Shown here one piece after another: positions 25,895 to 33,610 of a DNA stretch of 56,220 nt. The notes beneath the pieces were generated by a model. It searched no databases. It was not told where the DNA came from and saw only the letters and a program-made list of their open reading frames with translations. Made by a program: the position numbers and the translations under genes. The DNA lies in NCBI GenBank assembly GCA_937928405.1, contig CALFWZ010000049.1, positions 1 through 56,220 of the forward strand. The letters are read 5' to 3'. Position 1 is the first letter of the stretch; every line of letters starts with the position of its first letter. Source of the DNA: an uncultured Saprospiraceae bacterium. Lineage in GTDB: Bacteria; Bacteroidota; Bacteroidia; Chitinophagales; Saprospiraceae.

Positions 25895-26782
25895 TTAATT
25901 TTTGGACGGTGTTTCTTTTTCCGTTTGAGAATCGGTCTGTTCCTTCGCACTACGCACCCAAACATCCGTCTGAGGAAATGGAATTTCGATCCCAGCTTTT
26001 TGCATCGCTGCAAAAATTTTAAATCGCAAGTCACTTTTAATTCTTTCGATCTCCCAGAACTTCTTGGTATAAAAATGTAATTTAAAATCCAAAGAAGAAT
26101 CACCAAATCCGACAAACTGCACACTGGGCTTCGGCTGCGTAGACAATTCCATCTGGGCATCCGCAATGCGAAGTAATATTTTTCTCACTTCTTCGGGATC
26201 AGCATCATACGCCACCCCGATGCTTACTTGAAAGCGAGAATGTTTACCATTATAGCTCCAATTGATCACATTGTCTACGACCAGCTTTGAATTTGGAATT
26301 ACAATGGTAATCTCGTCCATGGATTCTACCTCTGAGGTTCTCAACCCTATTCGTTTGACCTTTCCTACGATCCCATCTACCGTTACCACGTCTCCTACGG
26401 CTACACTACTTTCAATTAGTAAAATAATACCTGACACCAAGTCATTAAAGTTCTGCTGCATTCCCAATCCAAAACCGACCAATAAAGCTGCAGATCCTGC
26501 CCAAAGTACAGAAAGACTAATTCCTAATGTTTGTAAGGCAAATAAGAAAGTTAGAATATAAACGATATATTTTACAAATTGCTGAATGGCGAATTGCCGT
26601 CCTGGATCGTCGACTTTCTGAAAAAATCGTTGCAGAATTTGCTTTCTAACAATCCATAGAAAAATTCTTCCAATAATAATTACTAGAATAAATTTAATCA
26701 GCGTAATGGTATTTAAACTAATACCACCGACATCGATAAAATTAAATTCTAATATTTCCTTGATCGTCATATTCCAATCCAT
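25895..26782 (-). CDS. Mechanosensitive channel, MscS family (second paralogue)
   Basis: 295 residues. Membrane segments at about 21-45, 62-80 and 85-115; the pore helix and the segment after it are AGSAALLVGFGLGMQQNFND and IILLIESSVAVGDVV, then the beta domain (GIVGKVKRIGLRTSEVESMD, IPNSKLVVDNVINWS) and the vestibule ending IPFPQTDVWVR. A charged Gln/Glu/Lys-rich tail follows. It resembles the YnaI/MscK-type core more closely than the copy at 2603. Monocistronic. Confidence 0.92.
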   Translation of the reverse strand: MDWNMTIKEILEFNFIDVGGISLNTITLIKFILVIIIGRIFLWIVRKQILQRFFQKVDDPGRQFAIQQFVKYIVYILTFLFALQTLGISLSVLWAGSAALLVGFGLGMQQNFNDLVSGIILLIESSVAVGDVVTVDGIVGKVKRIGLRTSEVESMDEITIVIPNSKLVVDNVINWSYNGKHSRFQVSIGVAYDADPEEVRKILLRIADAQMELSTQPKPSVQFVGFGDSSLDFKLHFYTKKFWEIERIKSDLRFKIFAAMQKAGIEIPFPQTDVWVRSAKEQTDSQTEKETPSKN

Positions 26783-26888
26783 GAAGAGATAGTTATTTTG
26801 TTTTTCTTACGGTAAAGATAAAGTATTGTTGTTGAAGCTGATTAAGAATACTAAATATAAGATTAACCTTTTTTTTTATTTTTACAAA

Positions 26889-29627
26889 ATGAATGAATTA
26901 CAAAGAATTGCGGCCTATTTTCGGGCATGCTATCAGGTCGATTTCAAGGCTATCAATATTCCCGATTTTTTTGGAAAAAAAGTAGTTCATCAACTTATCC
27001 AACCACAAGGAGATTTACTCACCGGAAAGTGGACTGAAGTTCCTGTTGAATCTGTTTGGGCAAAGGAAATGGAGCAATTGCTAGCCGTACATTCTCAAGA
27101 AAAAGCCTTGTATGCAGGTGCTTTTTTTCTAAAAGGACGAATGAAGCAATTAGGAAAAAGTCGTAGAATATTTGCGCCGCTTTATATCTACCCAGTGAAT
27201 TTATTAGAAAATAATGAAATTTATTACTTAAATCTAGAACCAGATAATACAATTATAAATCCTGCTTTTTTAACTTATTTAAAATCTCTCTATCCAAATA
27301 TTACCATTTCACAAAATGAGTTTTCCGAAGCGCTACCAAAAGGATATTTAAAATTTGATGAAATCCATCAACTAGAAACGGCCCTCGCCAAATTGATTCC
27401 AAATCTAGAGATAGAAGCACTCGAACATTTCCCTGAGTTTCCAAATGACATTGATTTAAAATCCCTCGCTGAAAGTCGTAAAGTTTTTCCGCCACAGCAG
27501 TTAATTGCTGGTTTAAGTATCGGGTTATTTGACAAACCTTCTGGATCAAGAGGAATTTTAAATGAACTATCGGAGCTTTCCAAAGCTACTGCGTTCTCTC
27601 CTATTTTAAAAGATTTTTTTTTAGAAAAAACACCACCTCCTGTCATCAAAAAACCGCGTAGAATTTTTACGCCCGTAACACTTAGCGACAATCAACTAGG
27701 TGTTTTCCACAGTGTTGACAAATATCAAAACAATCTTGTCATCGGCCCTCCAGGTACTGGCAAGTCTTTTACCATCGCAGCACTGACCGCCGACCTCATT
27801 AGCCACGGAAAATCGGTACTTATCGCTTCCAGAAATGATCAAGCCGGAAAAGTAATCACGCAAAAGATTGAACAAGATTTTGGTCTAAAAAATATGGTCA
27901 TTAAAACAGCTACCGGACATTTTAAAAATTCACTCAAAACACGTCTAACCAATATCACTCATGGGTTAGTGGTACCACGCATCACCCTAAGTACCCTCAA
28001 CTCATTAGCAGATAAGGTTAGTAGCCTTTACCAAGTCGAGGAAGATTTAGAAAAACAAATTAGAGCCCAAGCAAAAATGGATATCAAAAGGGGCGCTTTC
28101 TTTGCTAATTTCAAAGCAGGTTTTTTCCAAAATATCAAAAAGAAGGTCATCGAATATAAAGTCAATAATACGCCTGCCCAATTATGGGAACTCCTTGACC
28201 AATTAAAAAAAAATACACCAAAAAAAATTAAAGCTACTAGAACATTAATCAAAAAGAGCACAGAATTTTATCTCTATGATGCCATTTCAAAAGATAGAAA
28301 AACATTAGAGAAAATGATCAGCGGGCTTGAGATGGAAAGTGGGAATCTGATGCAGGAGCAATTTATGGAAATCGATTTTAGAATCATTTTACGCGCCTTA
28401 CCCGCTTGGGTGGTCAACGCCGTGGACGTACATAAATCTTTACCTTTAATTCCTGAACTTTTTGATGTGGTTATTATCGACGAAGCAACTCAATGTGATA
28501 TTGCCAGTTCCATTCCGCTTTTACAACGAGCAAAAAAAGCGATTGTAGTAGGTGATCCCAAACAACTTCGTCACCTCTCTTTTTTATCTGGTACTCAACA
28601 AAAAAAATTCGCAAACCAATATACAGTAAACCATCTTCCACAGAAGAAAATTGATTACCGAAACGCCAGTTTACTCGATCTGGTTTCTAGTAGTTTACAA
28701 AGTCAGGAACAAGTTCATTTTTTGGACGAACATTATCGTAGTATGCCAGATATTATTGAATTTAGCAATCAGCACTTCTATGAAAATAGACTTAAAATAA
28801 TGACGGCTAATCCAATCTCTAAAAAAGAAAAAGCCGTATTTCAACATGAAACAACAGGCATTCGTAACGAAAAAGGACAAAATCTCGAGGAGGCTTCTGC
28901 TATTTTAACTTATATAAAAACGATTATTCAAAAAGAACTAACTTTTTCTAAAAAAATGTGTCAATCCATTGGCATTCTTTCTCCTTTTCGAGCCCAAGTG
29001 ACGCTTTTGCGCAGTATGATTAGTAAATCTATTACCGCCCAAAATATCCGAAGACACCAACTCTTGATCGGAACACCTCACCAATTCCAAGGAGAAGAAA
29101 GAGACTTAATGTTTATATCTTTTGTTGTGGACAAAGACACGCATCCTTCTACTTATTTATATTTAAATAGATTGGATATTTTTAACGTCAGTATTACCCG
29201 TGCCCGATTGGCCCAACATCTATTTTTTTCGATCTCTCCGCAAGAACTTCCAGCCAACTATTTACTAACGCAGTATTTACAAGCAACAAAAAAAATGATG
29301 GCGATTGATCATTTGGAAGAGAACGAAGAGGACGAATTTATGAAGGACGTAATTACTGTTCTGAAAGGATGGAATATCCAGAAAATTTTCCCAAACTACT
29401 CGATCGCAGGAATTGAAGTAGAAATCGTTGTTGTCTATCAAGAAAAGACTTTCTGTATCGACCTAGTAGGATATCCGGGAGATTTTGAAGATAGCTGGCC
29501 AGTGAATCGAATTAAATTAATGAGTCGAATTGGAATTCAAACTTTTACGTTGCCTTATACTGCTTGGTACACAGATAAAGCAAAAATAACGGATGCATTA
29601 TTTTATTTTCTAAACAAAGCTATTTAA
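26889..29627 (+). CDS. UPF1/DNA2-like superfamily 1 helicase with extra C-terminal domain
   Basis: 912 residues from the ATG at 26889. The N-terminal 270 residues are unfamiliar. Motifs: Walker A GPPGTGKSFT (about 286), Walker B VIIDEATQCD (about 529), GDPKQLRH, DEHYRSMPDIIEFS, HQFQGEERDLMFISF and NVSITRARLAQ, in normal order. The C-terminal 100 residues (GIEVEIVVVYQEKTFCIDLVG, then RIKLMSRIGIQTFTLPY) look like a nuclease-fold tail of the type fused to many such helicases, but the catalytic E/K positions are not clear. Role in DNA/RNA repair or in defence cannot be separated. No partner gene. Confidence 0.82.
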   Translation: MNELQRIAAYFRACYQVDFKAINIPDFFGKKVVHQLIQPQGDLLTGKWTEVPVESVWAKEMEQLLAVHSQEKALYAGAFFLKGRMKQLGKSRRIFAPLYIYPVNLLENNEIYYLNLEPDNTIINPAFLTYLKSLYPNITISQNEFSEALPKGYLKFDEIHQLETALAKLIPNLEIEALEHFPEFPNDIDLKSLAESRKVFPPQQLIAGLSIGLFDKPSGSRGILNELSELSKATAFSPILKDFFLEKTPPPVIKKPRRIFTPVTLSDNQLGVFHSVDKYQNNLVIGPPGTGKSFTIAALTADLISHGKSVLIASRNDQAGKVITQKIEQDFGLKNMVIKTATGHFKNSLKTRLTNITHGLVVPRITLSTLNSLADKVSSLYQVEEDLEKQIRAQAKMDIKRGAFFANFKAGFFQNIKKKVIEYKVNNTPAQLWELLDQLKKNTPKKIKATRTLIKKSTEFYLYDAISKDRKTLEKMISGLEMESGNLMQEQFMEIDFRIILRALPAWVVNAVDVHKSLPLIPELFDVVIIDEATQCDIASSIPLLQRAKKAIVVGDPKQLRHLSFLSGTQQKKFANQYTVNHLPQKKIDYRNASLLDLVSSSLQSQEQVHFLDEHYRSMPDIIEFSNQHFYENRLKIMTANPISKKEKAVFQHETTGIRNEKGQNLEEASAILTYIKTIIQKELTFSKKMCQSIGILSPFRAQVTLLRSMISKSITAQNIRRHQLLIGTPHQFQGEERDLMFISFVVDKDTHPSTYLYLNRLDIFNVSITRARLAQHLFFSISPQELPANYLLTQYLQATKKMMAIDHLEENEEDEFMKDVITVLKGWNIQKIFPNYSIAGIEVEIVVVYQEKTFCIDLVGYPGDFEDSWPVNRIKLMSRIGIQTFTLPYTAWYTDKAKITDALFYFLNKAI

Positions 29628-29632
29628 AAATG

Positions 29633-29667
29633 TTCATTTCCGAACACTTACCGTTCACTATCGAACG
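29633..29667 (+). promoter_or_regulatory. Paired GTTC-N6-GAAC dyads, putative enhancer sites
   Basis: Two 14-bp palindromes, GTTCATTTCCGAAC (29633-29646) and GTTCACTATCGAAC (29654-29667), start 21 bp apart, i.e. two helical turns on the same face. They lie about 75-100 bp upstream of the sigma-54-type promoter, the usual position for binding of an NtrC-type activator. Confidence 0.6.
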
Positions 29668-29733
29668 AATCTCAAATGTTAAAATAGTTGGTTTACATAC
29701 GTAAAGAGCTGACCAACAGGTTATTATTACATC

Positions 29734-29750
29734 TGGCACGCCCATTGAAG
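29734..29750 (+). promoter_or_regulatory. Sigma-54-type promoter
   Basis: TGGCACG-CCCA-TTGAA matches the -24/-12 consensus TGGCACG-N4-TTGCA with one change. GG (29735-29736) and the -12 G (29747) are separated by the obligatory 10 bp. Predicted transcription start near 29760, 13 bases before the ATG. Confidence 0.6.
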
Positions 29751-29772
29751 GTGTACGGTCAAAACGTATACA

Positions 29773-30465
29773 ATGATCCAACTTAAAAATTTAGAAAAAT
29801 ATTTTCGTGCAGGCTTACGCAAAACTTACATCCTACGCGATATCTCTCTTGATATTAATCAGGGCGAATTTGTTACGATCATGGGACCAAGTGGTGCTGG
29901 AAAATCAACCCTACTGAACACGATCGGGATGTTGGAAAAACCAGAAAATGGTAGTTACAACTTTTTGGGTGAATCGGTCTTTAACTTAAAAGAACGACGA
30001 CGCCAGGAATTGCATAAGCAGTATATGGGTTTTATCTTTCAAGCTTATCACCTGATCGACGAACTGACCGTTTACGAAAATATTGAAACACCACTCCTCT
30101 ACCGAGACATCAAATCAGCTGATCGCAAAAGCATGGTTGCTGAAGTATTAGATCGTTTTAATATAGTTGCCAAAAAAGATTTGTTCCCAGCACAACTCTC
30201 TGGTGGACAACAACAACTGGTTGGGGTGGCCCGAGCGATTGTTCACAAACCCAGATTATTACTGGCTGACGAACCTACCGGAAACTTACATTCCGAACAG
30301 GCTTCCCAAATCATGGAACTGTTTCAAGAACTCAACCAAGAAGGCATCACTATTGTACAAGTGACTCATTCAGAAAAGAACGCAGGCTATGGTTCGCGTA
30401 CAATTCGTATCCTCGATGGTTTTATAAAATCAGACGAGAAAGTTAAAAAAGAAGAATCTGTCTAA
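29773..30465 (+). CDS. MacB/LolD-type ABC transporter ATP-binding protein without adjacent permease
   Basis: 230 residues. Walker A GPSGAGKST, signature LSGGQQQLVGVARAIV, Walker B LLLADEPTGNLHSEQ and H-loop VQVTHSEKN. The D-loop has His where most family members have Asp (GNLH rather than GNLD), and the signature is followed by LVGVA rather than RVAIA. The AYHLIDELTVYENIETPLLY segment is typical of the MacB/LolD/FtsE group, which pairs with FtsX/MacB-type permeases. None is encoded next to it; the following gene is a DUF2807 protein 138 bp away. A sigma-54 promoter precedes it. Confidence 0.87.
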   Translation: MIQLKNLEKYFRAGLRKTYILRDISLDINQGEFVTIMGPSGAGKSTLLNTIGMLEKPENGSYNFLGESVFNLKERRRQELHKQYMGFIFQAYHLIDELTVYENIETPLLYRDIKSADRKSMVAEVLDRFNIVAKKDLFPAQLSGGQQQLVGVARAIVHKPRLLLADEPTGNLHSEQASQIMELFQELNQEGITIVQVTHSEKNAGYGSRTIRILDGFIKSDEKVKKEESV

Positions 30466-30547
30466 AAAACAAATTACTTACGTAACTAACATTTATTTTT
30501 AACCGTCTCTTTTCTATGTTGAAGTGTTTATCCATTTAAATAATCAA

Positions 30548-30579
30548 TGATTAAAGAAATAAACGATTAAAGAAACAAA
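30548..30579 (+). repeat. Tandem 16-bp repeat upstream of the DUF2807 gene
   Basis: GATTAAAGAAATAAAC is followed directly by GATTAAAGAAACAAAA (one internal change plus the last base), 24 bp before the gene start. It could be a replication-slippage product or paired binding sites. Confidence 0.5.
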
Positions 30580-30603
30580 ACCAATTCACTCAAAAAAATA
30601 GTT

Positions 30604-31317
30604 ATGAAAATTCAATCGCTACTTTTGCTTTTCTCCATCCTCTTCTCTTTAAAAACTAGTGCTCAGGAAGTTCAAACTCGACCACTCCCCTTTTTCAACA
30701 AAATAAGTTACGAAGGATACGGTAGTATTTTTTTAGAACCATCGGATAATCCCGCTATTAAAGTACAGTCATCTGCTGACTACACCTCCGAACATGTACG
30801 TACAGAAGTGCGAAACGAAACGCTCTACGTGTGGTACGACTTTAAAACTGCCAACAACAGTCCTTTTGATCATCAGCGAATTGATGTTTATTTATACTAT
30901 CCTGAATTGACAAATCTAGAACTCAACGGTAAAATTCGCGTGGACGGCATTCAACCAATTACTACCGAAACTTTTTCTATTACCGCTACTGGGAATATTG
31001 ATCTACGCTTACCCTTAGAGGTTGAAAATCTTAGGGCTACCTTTACGGGAGAAATAAATGCATCATTGACCGGTAAAGTGAACCACGAGCAAATTAATTT
31101 TACAGGACGAGGTTCTATCAACACCCTCGAATTGCACGCACAGACCGCCCAAATACATACGGACGGAAAAGCACAAATTTATCTGCCCTATATCGCCTCT
31201 ATGCAGGCAATGGCCTCCGGGATGTCCGATATTGTTTATCGTAGTAATCCAGCTTGCCGAGTAAGCAAAACAGTGCCTAAAGCTATCAAACCAATAGCAA
31301 GTACTCGCAAATTATAA
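30604..31317 (+). CDS. DUF2807 (GIN domain) secreted protein
   Basis: 237 residues with a signal peptide (IQSLLLLFSILFSLKTSAQ). The mature part is a beta-helix of short repeated strands with the DUF2807 pattern: FNKISYEGYGSIFLEP, then DVYLYYPELTNLELNGKIRV and FTGRGSINTLELHA. The family (putative adhesin head) is common in Bacteroidota and its role is unknown. The C-terminal basic tail (KTVPKAIKPIASTRKL) is unusual. It may be expressed with the ABC ATPase gene upstream or from its own promoter. Confidence 0.85.
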   Translation: MKIQSLLLLFSILFSLKTSAQEVQTRPLPFFNKISYEGYGSIFLEPSDNPAIKVQSSADYTSEHVRTEVRNETLYVWYDFKTANNSPFDHQRIDVYLYYPELTNLELNGKIRVDGIQPITTETFSITATGNIDLRLPLEVENLRATFTGEINASLTGKVNHEQINFTGRGSINTLELHAQTAQIHTDGKAQIYLPYIASMQAMASGMSDIVYRSNPACRVSKTVPKAIKPIASTRKL

Positions 31318-31351
31318 AAAGAAAAACATCGCTTTTTCTTCGCAAAACCAA

Positions 31352-31386
31352 GTAAAAAAGTACCGACAAGTTTCGGTGCTTTTTTA
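31352..31386. terminator. Bidirectional intrinsic terminator
   Basis: GTACCGA (31360-31366) pairs with TCGGTGC (31373-31379) with one G-T pair; an A-run precedes it and a T-run follows. It lies between the convergent DUF2807 and T9SS genes and can serve both. Confidence 0.8.
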
Positions 31387-31397
31387 TTGATCGTTCC

Positions 31398-32957
31398 TCA
31401 TTGCTTAATAAATTTTTCCCGAACCATCGTCCCATCAGAAAAACTCGCTACCAGAATATACATTCCTTTCGTTAAGCGATTTAAGTCAATGGAATTAGTC
31501 GAACCAGATTGTTGAATTAATCGTTTGCCGTCTAAACCGTAGACGGCTAACTCCGTAATAGGGTGACCTGATTCGACTTGGATATACAACTGTTCCCGTA
31601 CAGGATTGGGATAGAGTTTCAGACTAGGCATTTCTAGATCAGCAACACTCGTAATGTCTCCGACATATTTGTTTCCATTTTCGTCAAAACGCCAAAACAC
31701 GACGTCTTTTTCGATGGAGAAATTTGGATTACGATTATTAAATTCTATTAAAAATAATACCCCTCCATCTTTAAGTGCTTTTACCCGATAGGTCTCATAA
31801 GATTTAGTCGGATGGAAAAAATGTTTAGACCATCTTAAAGCCCCTGTTTCGTCCGAGGCGTGCAACGTCAGACGGTGTGTTATTTGATCTACCTGATAAT
31901 TATCGTAGTAAGCACTGGTATATAAACGGTCGTGATATAACGCATCAAAATTATATTTTAACGCATTAAAATTTATGTAATAGCTCGATGAAATACCAGT
32001 AGCACCCTCCGGTAATGGATAAGGGGCTTCTTCGAATACTTGTGTAATTGCTCCGTTTTGGTAACGAAAAATCCGTTCTACGTGTTGAATCTCAAGAAGC
32101 TGAGACCATGGAATATTGGGATTCGAAGTTATTCTTTTTTCACAGGCAGTACCAAAATAAATAGTGGAATCAATCGTCACGGTATTAAGAAAGTGTTCAC
32201 AAGAAGAAAAAAGAAAATCAGAATATTCCTCTGAACCAGTAAGAGTAAGCTCCTGGTCATAATAGACTATTCGATTAGAACCGCCTATACCTGGTGCTAC
32301 ATATGAATGATCTGGCAGTTGCGCCAATGGAGCATATATTCCTTCTTTTTCATATACTATCTCACCTTGCGTATTAAATTCCACGTAGTAGCTAGAATAG
32401 GATATGCTATCACTTTCCTCAAAAGACCGTAGCACTGTGGCAACATTTCCCTGGTTGTTAACAGTTGGAGGGCGAATCTGGTAACTTTCCCGATAAGTAA
32501 AAGAATCAATGGAAAGAATTTCTAAATTCAAATCTGTATGTAGCACAAAAAAGTCTTTCATTCGTCCATTGGGAAGGGAATTATCTTCGGCTCCACCCCA
32601 AATGTGTAATAAGCTATCGTTCTGATGATCTTGGGTCAATCCCCATAATATCAAACCAGGTATTTCCAGACCCAGCGTATGCGTATCCACGGAATCTATG
32701 ATATTAAGGAAAGCATCAGTTTTCTTAATAAAGGATCCTTGAAAATCTGGTCGGGATTGGAAACCGTTGGTATGAATATTATTGATATAAATAAATCCTT
32801 CCTCGATTTCAATGATGTCAATTACCTCATGCAAATATGGGATGGACGCACCATCGTACACTTCGAGTGGTTTAAAAAAATCTTCTGAATTTAATTCCAC
32901 CTGGGCGGTGGAAACGAAGGCAATGAAACTAAGAAATAAAAGGAGTTGAATTCTCAT
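31398..32957 (-). CDS. T9SS-exported protein of unknown function
   Basis: 519 residues: signal peptide (MRIQLLLFLSFIAFVSTAQ), a long beta-rich middle resembling a propeller (repeats such as ILWGLTQDHQNDSLLHIWGG and VKALKDGGVLFLIEFNNR), and a type A sorting domain (LKLYPNPVREQLYIQVESG ... RLTKGMYILVASFSDGTMV). Predicted to be extracellular or surface-attached. No enzyme motif is seen. Convergent with the DUF2807 gene. Confidence 0.8.
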   Translation of the reverse strand: MRIQLLLFLSFIAFVSTAQVELNSEDFFKPLEVYDGASIPYLHEVIDIIEIEEGFIYINNIHTNGFQSRPDFQGSFIKKTDAFLNIIDSVDTHTLGLEIPGLILWGLTQDHQNDSLLHIWGGAEDNSLPNGRMKDFFVLHTDLNLEILSIDSFTYRESYQIRPPTVNNQGNVATVLRSFEESDSISYSSYYVEFNTQGEIVYEKEGIYAPLAQLPDHSYVAPGIGGSNRIVYYDQELTLTGSEEYSDFLFSSCEHFLNTVTIDSTIYFGTACEKRITSNPNIPWSQLLEIQHVERIFRYQNGAITQVFEEAPYPLPEGATGISSSYYINFNALKYNFDALYHDRLYTSAYYDNYQVDQITHRLTLHASDETGALRWSKHFFHPTKSYETYRVKALKDGGVLFLIEFNNRNPNFSIEKDVVFWRFDENGNKYVGDITSVADLEMPSLKLYPNPVREQLYIQVESGHPITELAVYGLDGKRLIQQSGSTNSIDLNRLTKGMYILVASFSDGTMVREKFIKQ

Positions 32958-33610
32958 AGCTTATGGTTTATTGTTTTCCAGATCAAATTGTGGATGTAGA
33001 GTGCCATCAACAAAAAATTATCTTTGCGATAAAAATTGTATTAAATACTTATCTAAAAATAGAAATAATCCAATCATCACAAAATCTTTTTCCCGTAAAA
33101 AATCAGTATCCTAAAAGTGATAATTCATTAAAATGAACAACTATTTTCTTCAGAAAACCAGTAGAATTAAAGGATTAATATGTCAGGTTTCTGAATTAAT
33201 TTAAAGACCTAAATCATCGCTAAAAAAATATTCAGATAACTACTAGACATTTCTTAACATATTCAAATTATTCTTTTCCTGTCCCTAATCTAGACCTTTT
33301 CTATAAATCATTGTAAATGCCCAGAAATATCCCTAAATTTGTAGAGTAACCGTTGAGAAAACTAATTAGGTCTTTCACCTAAACAAAGAGAGCCTATAAA
33401 GGCTGGAAAACCAATTGAAAAATTAATCATGGATTTCCTCCCCTCTGTAGTTCCACTAGAGATCTCCGCTGTTATTTTATGAAACACTGAATTTGACGAC
33501 TCCCTATTTAGCGTACCGATGCTTATCGTGTGCGCTCAATAAGTTTGGGAACGGGGTATCAATATGTTAATGCCTCATTCCTTTCTGATGATTCGAAAAT
33601 ATACTTGCTC
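32958..33610. other. Divergent region and long ftsK leader
   Basis: 653 bp. The left half should hold the promoter of the T9SS gene; none is clear by eye. The right half has a good promoter for ftsK (33311-33341) and then a leader of about 260 nt with two small hairpins (TTAGGT-CTTTC-ACCTAA at about 33367-33383, AGCC-TATAAA-GGCT at about 33390-33403) and a 17-codon open frame at 33429-33482 (MDFLPSVVPLEISAVIL). Confidence 0.55.
33311..33341 (+). promoter_or_regulatory. Bacteroidota-type promoter for ftsK
   Basis: A TTG at 33311-33313, 20-bp spacing, and the consensus -7 box TAAATTTG at 33334-33341. Confidence 0.55.
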
